This document shows positions 25,289-33,136 of a stretch of DNA of 37,401 bases, piece after piece. The stretch lies in NCBI GenBank assembly GCA_910576895.1, contig CAJTJZ010000034.1, positions 1-37,401 of the forward strand, written 5' to 3'. A program made the position numbers and the translations under genes. Every line of letters begins with the position of its first letter. Positions within the stretch are counted from its first letter, which is position 1. The notes beneath the pieces are model-generated. The model worked only from the letters and a program-made list of their open reading frames with translations, ran no database searches and was not told the origin of the DNA. The DNA comes from an uncultured Lachnospiraceae bacterium. GTDB lineage: Bacteria; Bacillota; Clostridia; Lachnospirales; Lachnospiraceae.

Positions 25289-26062
25289 ATGAAAAATTAT
25301 TCAGAAGACGCAAATAGGCAATATCATATTCAGGTGAAACATGGAGAAATTGGGCGTTATGTAATTATGCCCGGCGATCCAAAAAGATGTATAAAAATTG
25401 CACAATATCTTGATAATCCTATTTTCATTGCTGATAATAGAGAATATGTGACTTATACTGGTACTTTAGATAATGTAAAGGTGAGTGTAACTTCTACTGG
25501 TATTGGAGGACCTTCTGCTTCGATTGCAATGGAAGAATTAAAACAATGTGGTGCGGATACATTTATTCGTATTGGAACTTGTGGCGGTATGCAAACAGAG
25601 GTAAAAAGTGGTGATATTGTGATAGCAACAGGAGCAATTCGTATGGAGGGAACAAGTAAGGAATATGCCCCGATTGAATTTCCGGCTGTTGCTGATCTTT
25701 TTGTAACAAATGCTTTGGTAACTGCTGCAAAGGAAAAGAAGTATCGGTTTCATACAGGAATTGTACAATGTAAGGATGCCTTTTATGGGCAGCATGAACC
25801 AGAAACAAAACCAGTAAGTTATGAGCTGATACATAAATGGGAAGCATGGAAAAGATTAGGATGTTTAGCATCAGAAATGGAGTCTGCTGCATTATTTGTT
25901 GTGGCGAGTTATTTGCATGTAAGAGTAGGTTCTTGTCTTCTTGTGATGGCAAATCAAGAAAGAGAAAAATTGGGATTGGAAAATCCAGTAGTTCATGATA
26001 CTGATATAGCAATTCAAATAGCAGTAAAAGCGATTAAAAATTTAATAAAACAAGATAGGTAA
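25289..26062 (+). CDS. udp: Uridine phosphorylase
   Basis: A 257-residue nucleoside phosphorylase of the PNP_UDP_1 family, close to E. coli Udp in its motifs. These are YVIMPGDPKRCIKIAQ, SVTSTGIGGPSASIAMEEL (phosphate site), FIRIGTCGGMQ, EFPAVADLFVTNALV and LASEMESAALFVVAS (ribose-binding Glu-Met-Glu). It splits uridine with phosphate to uracil and ribose-1-phosphate. The start is taken as ATG 25289 (MKNYSEDANRQYHI) with a weak purine-rich site (gaaagaagaa). An in-frame TTG at 25241 would add a 16-residue lysine/arginine-rich tail not usual for the family. It sits between hpt and cdd. Confidence 0.9.
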   Translation: MKNYSEDANRQYHIQVKHGEIGRYVIMPGDPKRCIKIAQYLDNPIFIADNREYVTYTGTLDNVKVSVTSTGIGGPSASIAMEELKQCGADTFIRIGTCGGMQTEVKSGDIVIATGAIRMEGTSKEYAPIEFPAVADLFVTNALVTAAKEKKYRFHTGIVQCKDAFYGQHEPETKPVSYELIHKWEAWKRLGCLASEMESAALFVVASYLHVRVGSCLLVMANQEREKLGLENPVVHDTDIAIQIAVKAIKNLIKQDR

Positions 26063-26087
26063 TTAAAAGTATAGAAAGAGGGATTTT

Positions 26088-26507
26088 ATGGAAAAGCAAA
26101 CGATAGAAACTATGATAAATTTAGCAAGAAAACAACTTGTATTTTCCTATACCCCTTATTCTGAGTTTAAAGTGGGAGCAGTATTAAAAACAAAAGAGGG
26201 GAAATTTTATACAGGATGTAATATTGAAAATGCTGCTTATACTCCAACAAATTGTGCAGAACGAACGGCTTTTTTTAAAGCTATTAGTGAAGGAGAACAA
26301 GAATTTGAGGCAATTTGTATTGTTGGTGGAAAAAAAGGTATTTTAACAGAATATATAGCACCTTGTGGTGTATGTCGACAAGTGATGATGGAGTTTTGTA
26401 ATCCAGAGAAGTTTCAGATTATTTTAGCAATAAACAAGGAAAGATATAAAATAATTACATTAAAGGAAATACTTCCATTAGGATTTGGACCTGCCAATCT
26501 TTTCTAA
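26088..26507 (+). CDS. cdd: Cytidine deaminase
   Basis: A 139-residue zinc enzyme that deaminates cytidine and deoxycytidine to uridine and deoxyuridine, feeding the uridine phosphorylase encoded just upstream. The zinc and proton-shuttle residues are C56-A-E58 in TNCAERTAFF and C93-x2-C96 in APCGVCRQVM. The N-terminal YTPYSEFKVGAVL and GCNIENAAY are standard. ATG 26088 has an agagggat ribosome site. It is the last gene of the salvage run. No clear terminator follows; the next 110 bases are A/T-rich and hold nothing else recognisable. Confidence 0.97.
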   Translation: MEKQTIETMINLARKQLVFSYTPYSEFKVGAVLKTKEGKFYTGCNIENAAYTPTNCAERTAFFKAISEGEQEFEAICIVGGKKGILTEYIAPCGVCRQVMMEFCNPEKFQIILAINKERYKIITLKEILPLGFGPANLF

Positions 26508-26617
26508 TTTTTAAATCGAAAATGGTATAAAAAGATTAAAAGAGATATAAGTTAATTATAATTAGTTAAGAAATAGTAATAATTAATAGTCTGATTTGGA
26601 AAAATTTTCGAAATTTC

Positions 26618-26646
26618 TTGACAGAATAAATCTTATCTATTATAAT
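26618..26646 (+). promoter_or_regulatory. Consensus sigma-70-type promoter upstream of tRNA-Pro
   Basis: Perfect -35 TTGACA (26618-26623), a 17-base spacer and perfect -10 TATAAT (26641-26646). Transcription would start about 130 bases before the tRNA, a long leader for a tRNA. A weaker alternative -10 (TATATA, 26767-26772) with TTAAAG at 26744 lies nearer the tRNA. Confidence 0.8.
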
Positions 26647-26711
26647 ATAGCATGTTTCTTGCAAATAGTAATATTGCATTATATAAATTTACAATTTTAA
26701 AAGGAATATCT

Positions 26712-26747
26712 ATGAATCGTTTTAAAAAATATATAGTTAGAAATTAA
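26712..26747 (+). CDS. Possible 11-codon leader ORF
   Basis: ATG 26712 is preceded by AAGGA with 6-base spacing and encodes MNRFKKYIVRN before a TAA. It lies between the consensus promoter and the tRNA-Pro gene. The SD-like spacing is good, but a frame this short can arise by chance in A/T-rich DNA. No function is suggested. Confidence 0.25.
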   Translation: MNRFKKYIVRN

Positions 26748-26783
26748 AGTAACTTTCATAAATAAGTATATAGAAAAAAGAAA

Positions 26784-26857
26784 CGGGGTATAGCACAGCT
26801 TGGTAGTGCGCATCGTTCGGGACGATGAGGTCGCAGGTTCGAATCCTGTTACCCCGA
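26784..26857 (+). tRNA. tRNA-Pro (anticodon CGG)
   Basis: It folds as a full cloverleaf. The acceptor is CGGGGTA/TACCCCG (26784-26790 with 26850-26856) and the D stem is GCAC/GTGC. The anticodon stem is CATCG/CGATG with loop TTCGGGA, giving anticodon CGG at 26818-26820. The T stem is GCAGG/CCTGT with loop TTCGAAT. Discriminator base is A26857 and no CCA is encoded. It reads the proline codon CCG. Confidence 0.96.
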
Positions 26858-26914
26858 TTTTGTTTTTAAAATAGCTTTTAATCAGTGTTTCTTTTTTTAT
26901 ATGTATTGTTGTTT

Positions 26915-26964
26915 ATAAGCATTTGGAGAAGTAAAGTCCAGATGCTTATTTCTTTTTCTTTTTA
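26915..26964 (+). terminator. Rho-independent terminator after tRNA-Pro
   Basis: ATAAGCATTTGGA (26915-26927) pairs with TCCAGATGCTTAT (26937-26949), 13 pairs with one G-T wobble and a 9-base loop. A T-rich tail (atttctttttcttttta) follows. It is placed to end the tRNA transcript. Confidence 0.85.
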
Positions 26965-26994
26965 CGGAAATTGATGGATTGGCAAAATCGGTGC

Positions 26995-27023
26995 TTGTCA
27001 ATTGGATAGCTACATATTATAAT
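26995..27023 (+). promoter_or_regulatory. Promoter for the zinc-ribbon/fbp operon
   Basis: -35 TTGTCA (26995-27000), a 17-base spacer and -10 TATAAT (27018-27023). It lies just after the tRNA terminator and 90 bases before ATG 27114. Confidence 0.75.
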
Positions 27024-27113
27024 GGGATAAAGAAAAGAGAAGACACGTAAAATATAGAGAATATATTCGATATGTTTATATTTATGGTTTCATCCAAAGA
27101 AAGGAGAGGTTAT

Positions 27114-27326
27114 ATGCCATCTAATTTTTTTGCTGATAAGCGATTAGTAGTGCCGCAAATGGTAATTCGGGAAAAAGGGGCTATGTTTTATTATCGATGC
27201 AGTTGTGGATGTAATTCTTTTAGTAAATATGTTGATAAATATGGTAAGGAATATTTTTCCTGTTGTCGATGCAAAAAGACAGTGACGGCAGGAAAGAAAA
27301 GAGATGATCGTGGAATTATGATATAA
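27114..27326 (+). CDS. Small zinc-ribbon-like protein, function unknown
   Basis: A 70-residue protein with a Cys cluster pattern YRCSCGC, about 18 residues, then SCCRCKKTV, which can form a zinc ribbon or knuckle. The ends are basic and polar. The start is ATG 27114 because AAAGGAGAGG lies 5-6 bases upstream; an ATG at 27072 in the same frame lacks a ribosome site. It is 16 bases before fbp and shares its promoter. It could be a nucleic-acid-binding or regulatory protein, but nothing in the sequence settles this. Confidence 0.75.
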   Translation: MPSNFFADKRLVVPQMVIREKGAMFYYRCSCGCNSFSKYVDKYGKEYFSCCRCKKTVTAGKKRDDRGIMI

Positions 27327-27342
27327 GAAAGAAGGGATAGAA

Positions 27343-29268
27343 ATGGAGTTAAAGTATTTGCAGCTTTTAGCAAAAGAATATAAAAATATTGAAGCAGTAT
27401 CAGGAGAAATTGTAAATCTTGGAGCAAAGACAACATTACCAAAAGGAACAGAGTTTTTCTTTAGTGATTTGCATGGGGAACATGAGGCTTTTTTATATCT
27501 TTTGCGAAGTGCATCTGGTATTATTAAAGCAAAAATTGATTCCGTATTTGGAAAATTTGTAACAGAGGAGGAACGGGAACAATTAGCAAACCTCATTTAC
27601 TATCCAAAACGATATCTAAATAATTTAAAACTTTCAGGGCAGAAGTTAATTGAATGGCAGAAACTAACAATTTATCGGTTAATTTTAGTTTGTCAGTCGG
27701 TTTCTTCGAAATATACACGTATGAAGGTACGAAGTAAAATGCCAGAGGAATTTTTAGACATTTTTGATGAACTTTTAAATGTAAATAGTGATGTAGATAA
27801 AGAGCAATATTATGAAGCAATGATTGCTTCGATTGTTAGTGTAGAAATTTCAGATAAATTTATTATTGCTATCTGTCAGTTAATTCGCAGCATTAGTGTC
27901 GATAGTCTGCATATTATTGGCGATATTTTTGATCGTGGTCCAAGAGCCGATATTATTATGGAAGAATTAATTCATTTTCATGATGCTGATATTCAATGGG
28001 GAAATCATGATATTTCTTGGATGGGTTCTGTGACAGGAAATCGTGCCTTAATTGCGAATGTTGTTCGTATGGCGGTTAGTTATAATAATTTTGATGTATT
28101 AGAAGATGGTTATGGAATTAATCTTCGTGCACTTTCTGTTTTTGCTTCCGAGGTTTATAAAGATGATCCTTGTAGCATTTTTACACCACATGTATTAGAT
28201 ATTAATAAATATGATCCTGTTGATATGGCACTAGCAGCAAAAATGCATAAAGCAATTACTATTATCCAATTAAAGCTAGAAGGACAACTTTTGGAACGTC
28301 ATCCAGAATATCAAATGGAGGAGCGAAATTTATTAAGGAAAATTGATTATAAAAAAGGGATTGTATTACTTGATGGAAAACAATATCCATTGAGAGATAC
28401 CGTATTTGAAACAGTCGATCCAGCCGATCCCTTGCGGCTTACAAAACAAGAAGAAGATTTAATGGATATTATTGCACATTCCTTTGATCATAGTTATTTA
28501 TTACATAAACATATAAAATTTTTATATTCCAATGGAGGAATGTATAAGATAACAAATGGAAATCTTTTATATCATGGTTGTATTCCAATGAAAGAAGATG
28601 GAAAATTTGATTCTATGATTTTTGAAGGAAAAGAATATGAAGGAAGGAAACTTTTAGATTATATTAATGTCATTGCGAATAATGCATATTTTTTAAAGCG
28701 TGGCTTAGAAGTGCAAAAAAAAGCAAGTGATTTTATGTATTATCTTTGGTGCGGTCCAAAATCACCAGTATTTGGAAAAAGTAAGTTATCTTATTTTGAA
28801 AATTATTTTATTGAGGATGTAGAAACTCATAAGGAAATTATGAATCCATATTATAGTCTAAGCCAAGAAGAGGATATCTGTAAAAAAATATTTCGGGAAT
28901 TTCATATGCCAGAAAATTCTCATATTATTAATGGACATGTGCCAGTAAAACTAAAAGAAGGAGAAAGTCCAATTAAGGCAAATGGAAAATTATTTGTGAT
29001 TGATGGTGGAATTTCAAAGGCATATCGTACAAAAACAGGGATTGCAGGCTATACCTTAATTTATAATTCTCATGCATTAAATCTTGCAGAACATAGAGCA
29101 CAGAAACAAGGAGGTATGGCAACACCTCATGTTAGAGTGGTAGAAAAGATGGATCGCAGAATGACGATTGCAGATACAGATTATGGTGATACTATTCAAG
29201 AACAGATTCAGGACTTAAAAGAACTTTTAGAAGCTTATCGAAAAGGAATTATTAAGGAACATATTTAG
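27343..29268 (+). CDS. fbp: Fructose-1,6-bisphosphatase, class III
   Basis: A 641-residue Firmicutes-type FBPase (YydE-like), a calcineurin-fold metallophosphatase unrelated to class I/II enzymes. It removes the 1-phosphate of fructose-1,6-bisphosphate in gluconeogenesis. Metal-site motifs in order are FSDLHGE (D42, H44), GDIFDRGPR (193-201), WGNHDISW (220-223 GNHD) and the late NGHVPVKLKEGE. Length matches the family (about 640-670). ATG 27343 follows an agaagggat ribosome site. The 1241-residue unknown gene begins 9 bases after its stop, so both are almost surely on one message. Confidence 0.96.
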   Translation: MELKYLQLLAKEYKNIEAVSGEIVNLGAKTTLPKGTEFFFSDLHGEHEAFLYLLRSASGIIKAKIDSVFGKFVTEEEREQLANLIYYPKRYLNNLKLSGQKLIEWQKLTIYRLILVCQSVSSKYTRMKVRSKMPEEFLDIFDELLNVNSDVDKEQYYEAMIASIVSVEISDKFIIAICQLIRSISVDSLHIIGDIFDRGPRADIIMEELIHFHDADIQWGNHDISWMGSVTGNRALIANVVRMAVSYNNFDVLEDGYGINLRALSVFASEVYKDDPCSIFTPHVLDINKYDPVDMALAAKMHKAITIIQLKLEGQLLERHPEYQMEERNLLRKIDYKKGIVLLDGKQYPLRDTVFETVDPADPLRLTKQEEDLMDIIAHSFDHSYLLHKHIKFLYSNGGMYKITNGNLLYHGCIPMKEDGKFDSMIFEGKEYEGRKLLDYINVIANNAYFLKRGLEVQKKASDFMYYLWCGPKSPVFGKSKLSYFENYFIEDVETHKEIMNPYYSLSQEEDICKKIFREFHMPENSHIINGHVPVKLKEGESPIKANGKLFVIDGGISKAYRTKTGIAGYTLIYNSHALNLAEHRAQKQGGMATPHVRVVEKMDRRMTIADTDYGDTIQEQIQDLKELLEAYRKGIIKEHI

Positions 29269-29277
29269 GGGGACAAG

Positions 29278-32200
29278 ATGAAAGAAAAAATTGTGGAATT
29301 AGCAAAGGAGGTATGGGATTATAATAGTATTTCATTAGAAATTCCAGCACAGGATTTATGGATTGAAGCAGAAGCAGATAGCACTACGATAGGAGCTTTT
29401 CATATTTCCAATGCAGAGGGGAAAAAAATGAAAGGCAGGGCATATCTTCATGGAAATACGCTTTTAAGACTTACTAAGGCAGAATTTTCTGGTGAGGATT
29501 GTTTGCTTCCTTATGAATTTAGTGCAGAAGGGCTTTTATGTGGAGAAACACAAAAAGGTATCTTAGAAGTTTATGCAGATTGTGGATATCTGACAGTTGA
29601 ATGTAAAGTGCAAGTGATTCTTCCTTATGTTGATTCTTCTATTGGACGATTAGATAATTTTATGCGGTTTACAGAGCTTTGCAAAAGGGATTGGAAGGAA
29701 GCACTACAAATTTTTCGTTCCTCTGATTTTGAGCGTGTTTTTTTAAAGAATGATGAAAGAATAAAAAAAATATATGAAGGACTTTTAAGAGGGGAAGGAA
29801 ATTCTAATGCTTTAGAAGAATTTTTAATAGCAACAAGGAAAAAACAGCCAGTACGGTTGTTTGCACAAAAAAACAATCTTTCTTTTTCAAAAGTCATGCA
29901 GGAACGAGAGGAAATTATTGTATTAAAGCGTTCTACTTGGGGCTATGGAAAATATATTGTAAGTTCTAATGTTTCCTTTCTTGTTCCAGATAGAAATTTA
30001 TTATGGGCAGATGCTTTTATTGGAGATGAATTAAGTCTTGGTATTAAATTATTACCACAATATTTTCATCAAGGAAAGAATATAGGAAAAATTATATTAA
30101 AAAGTGTTACGGATTCTGTAGAAATTACAGTAGAAGTAACCGAGGAGCTTTCTTTAGAACAAATAGCCTATTTACGTAAACGTAAGCATGAAAAAGCAAC
30201 CATACTTCAACTCCTAAAAGGATTTCGTGGGTTTTTAGCAGGATTTTTAAAAGGAGAAAATTATGCACAAAGACAAAAAAATTTAATAAATGAATTAGAA
30301 CAACCACTTTCGGCTGATATAAAGGAATTGTGTAAATTGCATTTTATGGAAGTTTCCGGTAATCAGGAATTAGCACAGGAAATGCTGCGGAAATTGCAGC
30401 TTTGTGGAGAAGCGGCAAAGATTTTTGGTGAACATTGCAGAGAAGAAATGAAACAAGGAGAAATTCTTTCTTCTGAAAAGATTTTTATTTATGGCTGCTA
30501 CTTATATTTTAATGTTTTATTATATGATAGAGAAGGGCTTGATGAAAGAGCAATTTTTCTAAGATATTTAGATGCATTAAGAAAGCAATACCCTCTATCA
30601 GACGCAGTTTTATATTTATATATTGCGGCAGCATTGGAAACAATGACAGAACCACTAGCTTCAGAAAAGGAAAAATGGACAGAGGAACTTTCGGAATATT
30701 TATTTATGCTTTACAATCGGGCAGAGAAAAACAAAAAAAGAACAGATTCTTCCTTTTTATATATCCTGTCATGTCGTATTTGGAATTTGCGTCCTGATAT
30801 GTTAGTAAAATTGGATGATTTTTCCGTTGCTGCTCTTTTTACAGGGATTCGTTATAAAATGTTATCAAAATCGTTAAAATCGCAATTTACTTATTTAGCA
30901 GGTAGTGCAAATAGATATCAGCCATTGGTTTTTCATGCTATGGTGCAATTATATCAGGAAAATGATACCGATGAAGTTTTAAGTGCTATGCTGCGTCATT
31001 TAATTCGTGGGCAGCAAGCAGGCAGACGTTATTATCCTTATTTTCGTCTTGGAATTGAAAGACATTTAAAAATTACACAATTATATGAGTACTTTATGGA
31101 TTCTATGGATGAAGAAGATATGGGATTATTACCATCACAAGTTTTAACTTATTTTCAATATGCTTGTTCTTTGCCAGATAGAAAAAAAGCAGCTTTATAT
31201 GCAAATATTATTAGCAATCGCAGTCAAGATACACAAACTTATTTGAATTATCAGAAACAGATGGAACGGTTTGCATTAGAACAAGTAGCAAAACATAAAA
31301 TTAGTCGAAACTTATCCACTATTTATAGTTTGTTAGATAGTACCAATATGGATATTGCTTCCGAAGGTCATTTAGCACAAATTATTTTTCGACAGGAACT
31401 TATTTGTCATCAGCCAGAAATGACAGGATTTTATGTTTTATATGAAGAACGAAAAAAAGAAGAATATATTCCGCTTATTTCTGGGAAAGCACTTGTAAAT
31501 CTTGCAACAGATCAGGCTGTTCTTTTATTTGAAGATAGCAATGGCGGCAGGCATTATAGTACAAGTTATACAATTAATAAGCTTTTTTGTTTGGAAGAGC
31601 TCTGTGAAAAATGCATGGAATCAAATCCAGAAAATGAGCTTTTAATGATAAACTTATTAAAACGTGTGCAGCAGAAGAAAAATTTTAGCAGTGCAGAATT
31701 ATTTGCAATGGAAAAAGCATTGTCTGTAGAGGAAGTATCAGAGATGACAAAAGGAAATGTCTGGATGGCACTACTAGAATACTATTATGAAAATTTTAAT
31801 CAAGAAATGTTGTCGTCTTTATTAGCATATCGTCCTATGGTGACAATTCCATCAAAAAAGCGGTTGGCAGAAATCTATATTTCTACAGGAAATATGGAAG
31901 AAGCATATGAACTTATAAAAGAAGATAAGACATATCATATCTTGCAAAAAATTTCTATGGAAAAACTTTCCAGTCTTGTACATTGGAGATTAGAACAAAA
32001 AGAAATGCAGCCAGAGGAAATAAGATTTTTAACAAAAGCTTGTCAAATTTTATTTAAAAAGAATATTGCAGATAAAGAACAAATCGCATTTCTTATGAAA
32101 AATATGGAAGGAACAATTGGAGAAATGCTTACTTTATGGAAAAGTTCACAGGCACAGGAAGAAGAATTTCGGCAAGAACGCTGTATGATTGGAGAATCTA

Positions 32201-33003
32201 TTATAAGCCATGCCTTGTTTTCTCAATTAGAACTTGCCAAACTTCAAAAAGTTTTTATCACATATTATAAGGATAGAGAAAATTTTAAATATACAGAACA
32301 TTATCATATAACAGAATTAGTCGTGCGGGCATTTTTCTTTGTATATGCAAGCAAATATTTACATGATCAGGAAATAGAACAGGAAGAAATTTTTTCTCTT
32401 ATGTTTCAAGAATTGCAGCATACAAATATGGAAGCTTGTAAATATGCTATGTTAAAGTATTTTTCAAAGAAAAGTGATCATCCTTATTTATCAGGACAAT
32501 TGTCTTGGATAGAAAAAAATGCAAAAGAATGTGTAGAGGCAGGGATTGTATTTCCTTTTTTCCGCAATTTTAGAACAGAAGTGCGTTTGCCATCAGGAAT
32601 TAAAGATGCCTGTTATGTTGCTTATACAGCAAAGCCTTCTCATGTTGTAACGCTTCATTATTGTTATAAAAATGCAAAAAATGAAGGAGAATATGAAACA
32701 CAAGTAATGAAAAATCGTTTTCAGGGAATCCATATTAAAAGTTTTTTATTGTTTTATGATGAAAGATTACTTTATTATATTACAGAAGAACAGGATGGAA
32801 AAGAAATTGCTAGAACAGACGAACAAGAGATTAGAACAGAACAAGAGTCGGGTGGCAAAGAAAATAGTTTTACAATGATTAATATGATCCTTGCAGCAAA
32901 AGATATGCAAGATGATGTAACGATGCGGCAAGGTATGGAACATTATATTGAAACGTTCTATGCACAGAAACAATTATTTACACCATTTTTAAGAAGTAGT
33001 TAA
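29278..33003 (+). CDS. Large 1241-residue protein (DUF5717-like), function unknown
   Basis: From memory this resembles the Lachnospiraceae family DUF5717; no search could be run. No signal peptide or membrane helix is seen. Two beta-rich blocks lie at about 15-120 (EIPAQDLWIEAEADSTTIGAF region) and 195-295. A long helical, solenoid- or TPR-like stretch follows (about 300-1085, many Leu/Tyr/Glu helices). A last beta-rich block lies at about 1090-1185 (FRNFRTEVRLPSG; VVTLHYCYKNAKNEGEYETQ). This plan suits a large scaffold. A strong ribosome site (aggggggac) 9 bases after fbp shows co-translation. A structured 133-base gap separates it from the next gene. Confidence 0.85.
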   Translation: MKEKIVELAKEVWDYNSISLEIPAQDLWIEAEADSTTIGAFHISNAEGKKMKGRAYLHGNTLLRLTKAEFSGEDCLLPYEFSAEGLLCGETQKGILEVYADCGYLTVECKVQVILPYVDSSIGRLDNFMRFTELCKRDWKEALQIFRSSDFERVFLKNDERIKKIYEGLLRGEGNSNALEEFLIATRKKQPVRLFAQKNNLSFSKVMQEREEIIVLKRSTWGYGKYIVSSNVSFLVPDRNLLWADAFIGDELSLGIKLLPQYFHQGKNIGKIILKSVTDSVEITVEVTEELSLEQIAYLRKRKHEKATILQLLKGFRGFLAGFLKGENYAQRQKNLINELEQPLSADIKELCKLHFMEVSGNQELAQEMLRKLQLCGEAAKIFGEHCREEMKQGEILSSEKIFIYGCYLYFNVLLYDREGLDERAIFLRYLDALRKQYPLSDAVLYLYIAAALETMTEPLASEKEKWTEELSEYLFMLYNRAEKNKKRTDSSFLYILSCRIWNLRPDMLVKLDDFSVAALFTGIRYKMLSKSLKSQFTYLAGSANRYQPLVFHAMVQLYQENDTDEVLSAMLRHLIRGQQAGRRYYPYFRLGIERHLKITQLYEYFMDSMDEEDMGLLPSQVLTYFQYACSLPDRKKAALYANIISNRSQDTQTYLNYQKQMERFALEQVAKHKISRNLSTIYSLLDSTNMDIASEGHLAQIIFRQELICHQPEMTGFYVLYEERKKEEYIPLISGKALVNLATDQAVLLFEDSNGGRHYSTSYTINKLFCLEELCEKCMESNPENELLMINLLKRVQQKKNFSSAELFAMEKALSVEEVSEMTKGNVWMALLEYYYENFNQEMLSSLLAYRPMVTIPSKKRLAEIYISTGNMEEAYELIKEDKTYHILQKISMEKLSSLVHWRLEQKEMQPEEIRFLTKACQILFKKNIADKEQIAFLMKNMEGTIGEMLTLWKSSQAQEEEFRQERCMIGESIISHALFSQLELAKLQKVFITYYKDRENFKYTEHYHITELVVRAFFFVYASKYLHDQEIEQEEIFSLMFQELQHTNMEACKYAMLKYFSKKSDHPYLSGQLSWIEKNAKECVEAGIVFPFFRNFRTEVRLPSGIKDACYVAYTAKPSHVVTLHYCYKNAKNEGEYETQVMKNRFQGIHIKSFLLFYDERLLYYITEEQDGKEIARTDEQEIRTEQESGGKENSFTMINMILAAKDMQDDVTMRQGMEHYIETFYAQKQLFTPFLRSS

Positions 33004-33028
33004 TGAAGTAATGATACTATATTAGGAT

Positions 33029-33065
33029 GGAATCGCTTGCGATTCCACTCGCAAAGTGAGCAAGC
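33029..33065. repeat. Mutually exclusive palindromes in the gap behind the 1241-residue gene
   Basis: GGAATCGC-TT-GCGATTCC (33029-33046) is a perfect 8-pair inverted repeat. GCTTGC inside it (33035-33040) can instead pair with GCAAGC at 33060-33065, enclosing CACT/AGTG. The two folds exclude each other. Confidence 0.6.
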
Positions 33066-33068
33066 ACT

Positions 33069-33104
33069 GTAATGCTTTTATAAATAAAAGCATTACGGGT
33101 TTTG
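33069..33104 (+). terminator. Strong hairpin, likely terminator
   Basis: GTAATGCTTTTAT (33069-33081) pairs perfectly with ATAAAAGCATTAC (33084-33096), a 13-pair stem with a 2-base loop, followed by gggttttg. The T run is short and set back by GGG, so termination may be partial, leaving the next gene 33137 on the same message. Confidence 0.6.
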
Positions 33105-33136
33105 TACCTATCAAAATTTGATGTGAGGGAGCTTCT

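Noticed and set aside
25563..26012. 149-codon reverse-strand frame over uridine phosphorylase
   Set aside because: The + strand encodes a clear conserved enzyme; the reverse frame has no family motif or ribosome site.
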